Assembly: GCF_022682495.2 (NCBI RefSeq)
Contig: NW_026527302.1
Location: forward strand, 558,001-622,000
Source of the DNA: Desmodus rotundus
Taxonomy: Eukaryota; Chordata; Mammalia; Chiroptera; Phyllostomidae
Length of the DNA: 64,000 nucleotides
Reading direction: 5' to 3'
Shown here: piece after piece, positions 59,519-64,000 of the stretch
How the letters are laid out: every line of letters starts with the position of its first letter
How positions within the stretch are numbered: the first letter of the stretch is position 1
Translations under genes and position numbers: made by a program
The notes under the pieces: model-generated
Told to the model about the DNA's origin: nothing
The model's database searches: none
The model's input: the letters and a program-made list of their open reading frames with translations, nothing else

Positions 59519-60352
59519 AACCCCGCGTCCAGGAGCGTCTGCGGTCGGCGTCCGTGTAGCGTCGTCCCATCGCCCGACACGGCCCGCCTCGGGGTCGGCA
59601 GCTCCGGAACGTCCACGTGCCAACCACCTCAGGCGTTCCCCCACGAACGACCAGGGCCGTCGTTCGTTCGGTCCGTCCGTCCCCGCGGGCACCCGCGCGT
59701 GCTGGTCGACCCGTTCGGGCGCCCACACCGCCCTAGTAGTCCTGCAGGTGCAACCTCGGGCCCAGAGGCCGGGCACCGACACGCCGGCGCCACCGGCACG
59801 ATCCCGCAAGCACCGCAGGCCTGCTGGAAGTCCAGCACGTGCGACGCGGCCAAATCGCGTCCCTCGTGGCTCCTGAAGGGACGAACGATATACAAACGGC
59901 CGCCAGGTGGCGCCCGACAACCGTCGCCAGCGTCAGCGGGACGAGGCCGCATCTCCCGGCGTCCAGGGAGACCCGCCGCCCGGCCGGAGCGCCGGTGCCG
60001 TCCCGGCACACCACGTCCGCCTCGGAGCTCCCGGCCTCCACGGCGCGACCGCGGCAGCGGTAGGGGGACTGGGAAAGAAGACCTTGGGCTCTCGGGCCGC
60101 GGCGGCCGGGTGACTGGCACGCGACAGAATTTCCCCAGAGTCGCCGGCGGGAGGGCGGGCGGGCGCCACCGGACCAGAGCGAGCTTCCACCCCCACGACC
60201 GTCTCCACCCCGATACCCTCGAAGCCGCCGCCGCCGCCTACAGAACGCAACCCACGAGGCGTCGGGAAGGGGCGGCAAGCGCCGCGGCGATGGCACGGGA
60301 CCCGCGCCCCAGTCTAGGCGCGCGCCGGGGTGCGGGAACGCCTTGCTCCTAA
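59519..60352. promoter_or_regulatory. S7 core segment
   Basis: Layout as S1: E-boxes 59614 and 59836, inverted repeat 59643-59667, CTCF motif 59897-59915, G4 60149-60163. No private change was found. Its upstream flank shares the GCGCCCGTAGCC variant (near 58050) with the S1 flank (near 3170), tying these two distant units together. Confidence 0.8.
59897..59915 (+). promoter_or_regulatory. CTCF-type binding site in S7
   Basis: Identical motif on the same strand, 9,392 bp after the S6 site. Confidence 0.8.
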
Positions 60353-63300
60353 GTCCCTCCAGGCCAGATGGTCGACCCCCGCAGCCCCGCGCCAGGAGGC
60401 GGAGTACCGCCGAGCTGCCTCTTCGAGCCTCACAGCCCAGTGTCCTCAGGCTGAGTCCGACCGTGCTGGCTGGTCGACCGCCGCGACCCCGAGCCCGGAG
60501 GCGGAGTCCCGCCGGGCCACCTGGTCCACGATAGCCAACCCCGCGCCCGGAGCACAGGTCCCGCCGGGCCGGCTGGTCGACCCCCCCGGCCCTCGCCTTG
60601 AGGCTGAGTCCAGCCTGCACGGCTGATCCATCCACGCTGCCCTGGGCCCAGATGCTGATTCCAGGCAGGCCATCTGCTCGAACCCAGCGGCCCCACACCC
60701 AGAGGGTGAGTTCCGCCCGGCCGGCTGGTCGACCCCCGTGGCCCGGGACCGGAGGCTGAGTCCCGCCTGCACGGCTGATCCAACCACGCTGACCAGCGCC
60801 CGGAGGCTGAGGCCGGCCGTGCCGGCTGGTCTACACCCGTGGCCCGCGCCCGGAGGCTGAGTCCCACCGGGCCGCCTGGTCGACCCCGGCGGCACCCGCG
60901 CCCGGAGCCTAGGTCCCGCGGGGCCATCTAGTCCACACACGCGGGCCCGGCGCCCAGAGCCCAAGTCCCGCCGGGCCACCTGGTCGACCCCCAGCCACCG
61001 CACCCGGAGCACAAGTCCCGCCGGGCCGGCTGGTCCACCAACGCGGCACCCGCGCCCGGAGCACAAGTCCCGCCGGGCCCCCTGGTCCACCACGGCAGGC
61101 GCGCACTCAGAGCCCACGTCCCGCCGGGCCACCTGGTCGACCCCCGCAGCCCCCGCGCCCCGAGCCCAAGTCCCGCGGGTCTACCTGGTCACCCCCGCAG
61201 CCCTCACCCGGAGCACAAGTCCCGCCGGGCCGGCTGGTCCACCACCGCGACCTCCGCGCCCGGATCACAGGTCCCGCCGGGCCCCCTGGTCCACCCCGTC
61301 AGGCGCGCGCTCAGAGCCCACGTCCCGCCGGGCCACCTGGTCAACCCCGCGGGCCCGCGCCCGGAGCCCAAGTCCCGCCGGTCCACCTGGTCACCCCCGC
61401 AGCCACCGCACCCGGAGCACAAGTCCCGCCGGGCCCGCTGGTCCACCACCGCGACCTCCGCGCCCGGAGCACAGGTCCCGCCGGGCCGGCTGTTCGACCC
61501 CCCCGGCCCTCGCCTTGAGGCTGAGTCCCGCCTGCACGGCTGATCCATCCACGCTGCCCTGGGCCCAGATACTGATTCCAGGCAGGCCATCTGCTCGAAC
61601 CCAGCGGCCCCACACCCAGAGGGTGAGTTCCGCCCGGCCGGCTGGTCGACCCCCGGAGCCAGGGCCCGGAGGCTGAGTCCCGCCTGCACGGCTGATCCAA
61701 CCACGCTGACCAGCGCCCGTAGGCTGAGGCCGGCCGTGACGGCTGGTCTACACCCGTGGCCCGCGCCCGGAGGCTGAGTCCCACCGGGCCGCCTGGTCGA
61801 CCCCCGCGGCACCCGCGCCCGGAACACAAGTCCCGCCGTTCCACCTGGTCACCCCCGCAGCCACCGCACCCGGAGCACAAGTCCCGCCGGGCCGGCTGGT
61901 CCACCACCGCGGCACCCGCGCCCGGAGCACAAGTCCCGCCGGGCCCCCTGGTCCACCACGGCAGGCGCGCGCTCAGAGCCCACGTCCCTCCGGGCCACCT
62001 GGTCGACCCCCGCAGCCACCGCACCCGGAGCACAAGTCCCGCCGGGCCGGCTGGTCCACCACCGCGACCTCCGCGCCCGGAGCACAGGTCCCGCCGGGCC
62101 GGCTGGTCGACCCCCCCGGCCCTCGCCTTGAGGCTGAGTCCCGCCTGCACGGCTGATCCATCCACGCTGCTCTGGGCCCAGATGCTGATTCCAGGCAGGC
62201 CATCTGCTCGAACCCAGCGGCCCCACACCCAGAGGGTGAGTTCCGCCCGGCCGGCTGGTCGACCCCCGCGGCCCGGGACCGGAGGCTGAGTCCCGCCTGC
62301 ACGGCTGATACAACCACGCTGACCAGCGCCCGGAGGCTGAGGCCGGCCGTGCCGGCTGGTCTACACCCGTGGCCCGCGCCCAGAGGCTGAGTCCCGCCGG
62401 GCCGCCTGGTCGACCCCGGCGGCACCCGCGCCCGGAGCCTAGGTCCCGCGGGGCCATCTAGTCCACACACGCGGGCCCGGCGCCCAGAGCCCAAGTCCCG
62501 CCGGGCCACCTGGTCGACCCCGCAGCCACCGCACCCGGAGCACAAGTCCGGCCGGGCCGGCTGGTCCACCACCGCGGCACCCGCGCCCGGAGCACAAGAC
62601 CCGCCGGGTCCCCTGGTCCACCCTGGCAGGCGCGCGCTGAGAGCCCACGTCCCGCCGGGCCACCTGGTCGACCCCCGCAGCCCCCGCGCCCCGAGCCCAA
62701 GTCCCGCCGGTCCACCTGGTCAACCCCGCGGGCCCGCGCCCGGAGCCCAAGTCCCTCCGGTCCACCTGGTCACCCCCGCAGCCACCGCACCCGGAGCACA
62801 AGTCCGGCCGGGCCGCCTGGTCGACCCCCGCGGCACCCGCGCCCGGAGCCTATGTCCCGCGGGGCCATCTAGTCCACACACGCGGGCCTGGCGCCCAGAG
62901 CCCAAGTCCCGCCGGGCCACCTGGTCGACCCCCAGCCACCGCACCCGGAGCACAAGTCCCGCCGGGCCGGCTGGTCCACCACCGCGGCACCCGCGCCCGG
63001 AGCACAAGTCCCGCCGGGCCCCCTGGTCCATCACGGCAGGCCCGCGCTCAGAGCCCACGTCCCGCCGGGCCACCTGGTCGACCCCCGCAGCCACCGCACC
63101 CGGAGCACAAGTCCCGCCGGGCCCGCTGGTCCACCACAGCGACCTCCGCGCCCGGAGCACAGGTCCCGCCGGGCCGGCTGGTCGACCCCCCCGGCCCTCG
63201 CCTTGAGGCTGAGTCCCGCCTGCACGGCTGATCCATCCACGCTGCCCTGGGCCCAGATGCTGATTCCAGGCAGGCCATCTGCTCGAACCCAGCGGCCCCA

Positions 63301-64000
63301 CACCCAGAGGGTGAGTTCCGCCCGGCCGGCTGGTCGACCCCCGCGGCCCGGGACCGGAGGCTGAGTCCAGCCTGCACGGCTGACCCAACCACGCTGACCA
63401 GCGCCCGGAGGCTGAGGCCGGCCGTGCCGGCTGGTCTACACCCGTGGCCCGCGCCCGGAGGCGGAGTCCCGCCGGGCCCCCTGGTCGACCCCCGCGGCAC
63501 CCGCGCCCGGAGCCTAGGTCCCGCGGGGCCATCTAGTCCACATACGCGGGCCTGGCGCCCAGAGCCGAAGTCCCGCCGGGCCACCTGGTCGACCCCCAGC
63601 CACCGCACCCGGAGAACAAGTCCCTCCGGGCCGGCTGGTCCACCACCGCGGCACCCGCGCCCGGAGCACAAGTCCCGCCGGGCCCCCTGGTCCACCACGG
63701 CAGGCCCGCGCTCAGAGCCCACGTCCCGCCGGGCCACCTGGTCGACCCCCGCAGCCACCGCACCCGGAGCACAAGTCCCGCCGGGCCGGCTGGTCCACCA
63801 CCGCGACCTCCGCGCCCGAAGCACAGGTCCCGCCGGGCCGGCTGGTCGACCCCCCCGGCCCTCGCCTTGAGGCTGAGTCCCGCCTGCACGGCTGATCCAT
63901 CCACGCTGCCCTGGGCCCAGATGCTGATTCCAGGCAGGCCATCTGCTCGAACCCAGCGGCCCCACACCCAGAGGGTGAGTTCCGCCCGGCCGGCTGGTCG
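60353..64000. repeat. Array interval after S7 (cut by window edge)
   Basis: Minisatellite with five D blocks (60698, 61615, 62228, 63303, 63967). From about 61.76 kb to the end it matches 54.87-57.1 kb at shift 6,882, including private variants: GGAACACAAG (54940/61822), CCGCCGTTCC (54952/61834), GGTCCATCACGG (56144/63026) and CTGACCCAACC (56498/63380). The first D block of the interval is normal. The one at 61615 has CAGATA, losing its left E-box-like hexamer. The array continues beyond the window. Confidence 0.88.

Larger units (their letters stand above)
1..64000. repeat. 51-bp GC-rich minisatellite forming a macrosatellite array
   Basis: Successive GTCCCGCC-type phase marks near the left end fall at 61, 111, 162, 213, 264, 366, 416, 467, 517 and 569. 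The step is therefore 51 bp with 50-52 bp variants, and one double step of 102 bp. Units alternate between forms containing TGGTCGACC, TGGTCCACC and TGGTCACCC, followed by a GCGCCCGGAGC-type segment. Larger distances between repeated landmarks are near multiples of 51 (6,632 is about 130 units, 7,092 about 139, 6,882 about 135), so the array evolves by whole-unit gain and loss. The array runs through both window edges. No transposable element, tRNA, rRNA, telomere repeat or low-GC sequence is visible. The seven S segments are the only substantial stretches that do not follow the 51-bp phase. Confidence 0.97.

Noticed and set aside
1..64000. Collagen-like or zinc-finger-array gene
   Set aside because: Gly-Pro-rich frames lack a Gly-X-Y register. 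A zinc-finger array would have an 84-bp period with a C2H2 pattern; the period here is 51 bp.
1..64000. CRISPR array
   Set aside because: Repeats are contiguous 51-bp units without unique spacers, and no cas genes are present.
1..64000. Bacterial (for example actinomycete) or herpesvirus origin suggested by GC content
   Set aside because: 64 kb of hierarchical tandem repeats with no genes does not fit a bacterial or viral genome; CTCF-type motifs fit a vertebrate.
1..64000. rDNA spacer or telomere repeat
   Set aside because: No rRNA sequence, pol I terminator-like motif or TTAGGG run was seen on either strand.

Overview
The whole window is one GC-rich tandem-repeat array with no gene I can support. 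By eye it is strongly C-rich on the + strand, dense in CpG and almost free of A/T runs. The basic repeat is a 51-bp minisatellite (single units vary from 50 to 52 bp) built around GTCCCGCCGGGCC-type and TGGTCGACC-type segments. About 66 two-unit 'D blocks' punctuate it. Each is a diverged 102-bp variant carrying a CAGATG...CATCTG inverted pair. Because 51 is divisible by 3 and the DNA is stop-poor, several frames on both strands stay open for hundreds of codons. These open frames are by-products of repetition, not proteins.

Seven copies of a different, non-minisatellite segment of about 834 bp ('S') lie in the array, all in the same orientation: 4631-5464, 27687-28520, 29767-30600, 36859-37692, 43491-44324, 50129-50960 and 59519-60352. 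Every copy holds an identical strong match to the vertebrate CTCF motif (CGGCCGCCAGGTGGCGCCC). Each also has two CACGTG E-boxes, a 9-bp-stem inverted repeat, a canonical G-quadruplex motif overlapping GC boxes, and a short GCC run. S looks like a CpG-island regulatory core of a macrosatellite unit. Unit lengths (CTCF site to CTCF site) are 23,056, 2,080, 7,092, 6,632, 6,636 and 9,392 bp. The window starts inside a unit, and the 6,373-bp repeat at its left end predicts another S copy about 1.4 kb upstream.

Layout: 1-4630, end of a unit; S1; 5465-27686, a 22-kb minisatellite stretch without S, expanded by a 5,474-bp higher-order repeat; S2, the most diverged copy; a 1.2-kb spacer; S3; then S4, S5 and S6 spaced at about 6.6-7.1 kb in near-identical units; a longer 8.6-kb interval; S7; and 60353-64000, which repeats 53.5-57.1 kb at a shift of 6,882 bp. 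Around 49.0-50.27 kb there is a tight cluster of single-base indels against the sister copies, which looks like an assembly or consensus problem.

Organism: CTCF-type sites inside a CpG-rich macrosatellite point to a vertebrate, probably a mammal, in a long-read assembly. No interspersed repeat or gene is present to narrow this. The closest architectural analogues I know are CTCF-binding macrosatellites such as DXZ4 on the mammalian X chromosome (and the related ICCE repeat), or CTCF-associated CpG-rich subtelomeric repeats. Which one applies, if either, cannot be decided from this sequence.
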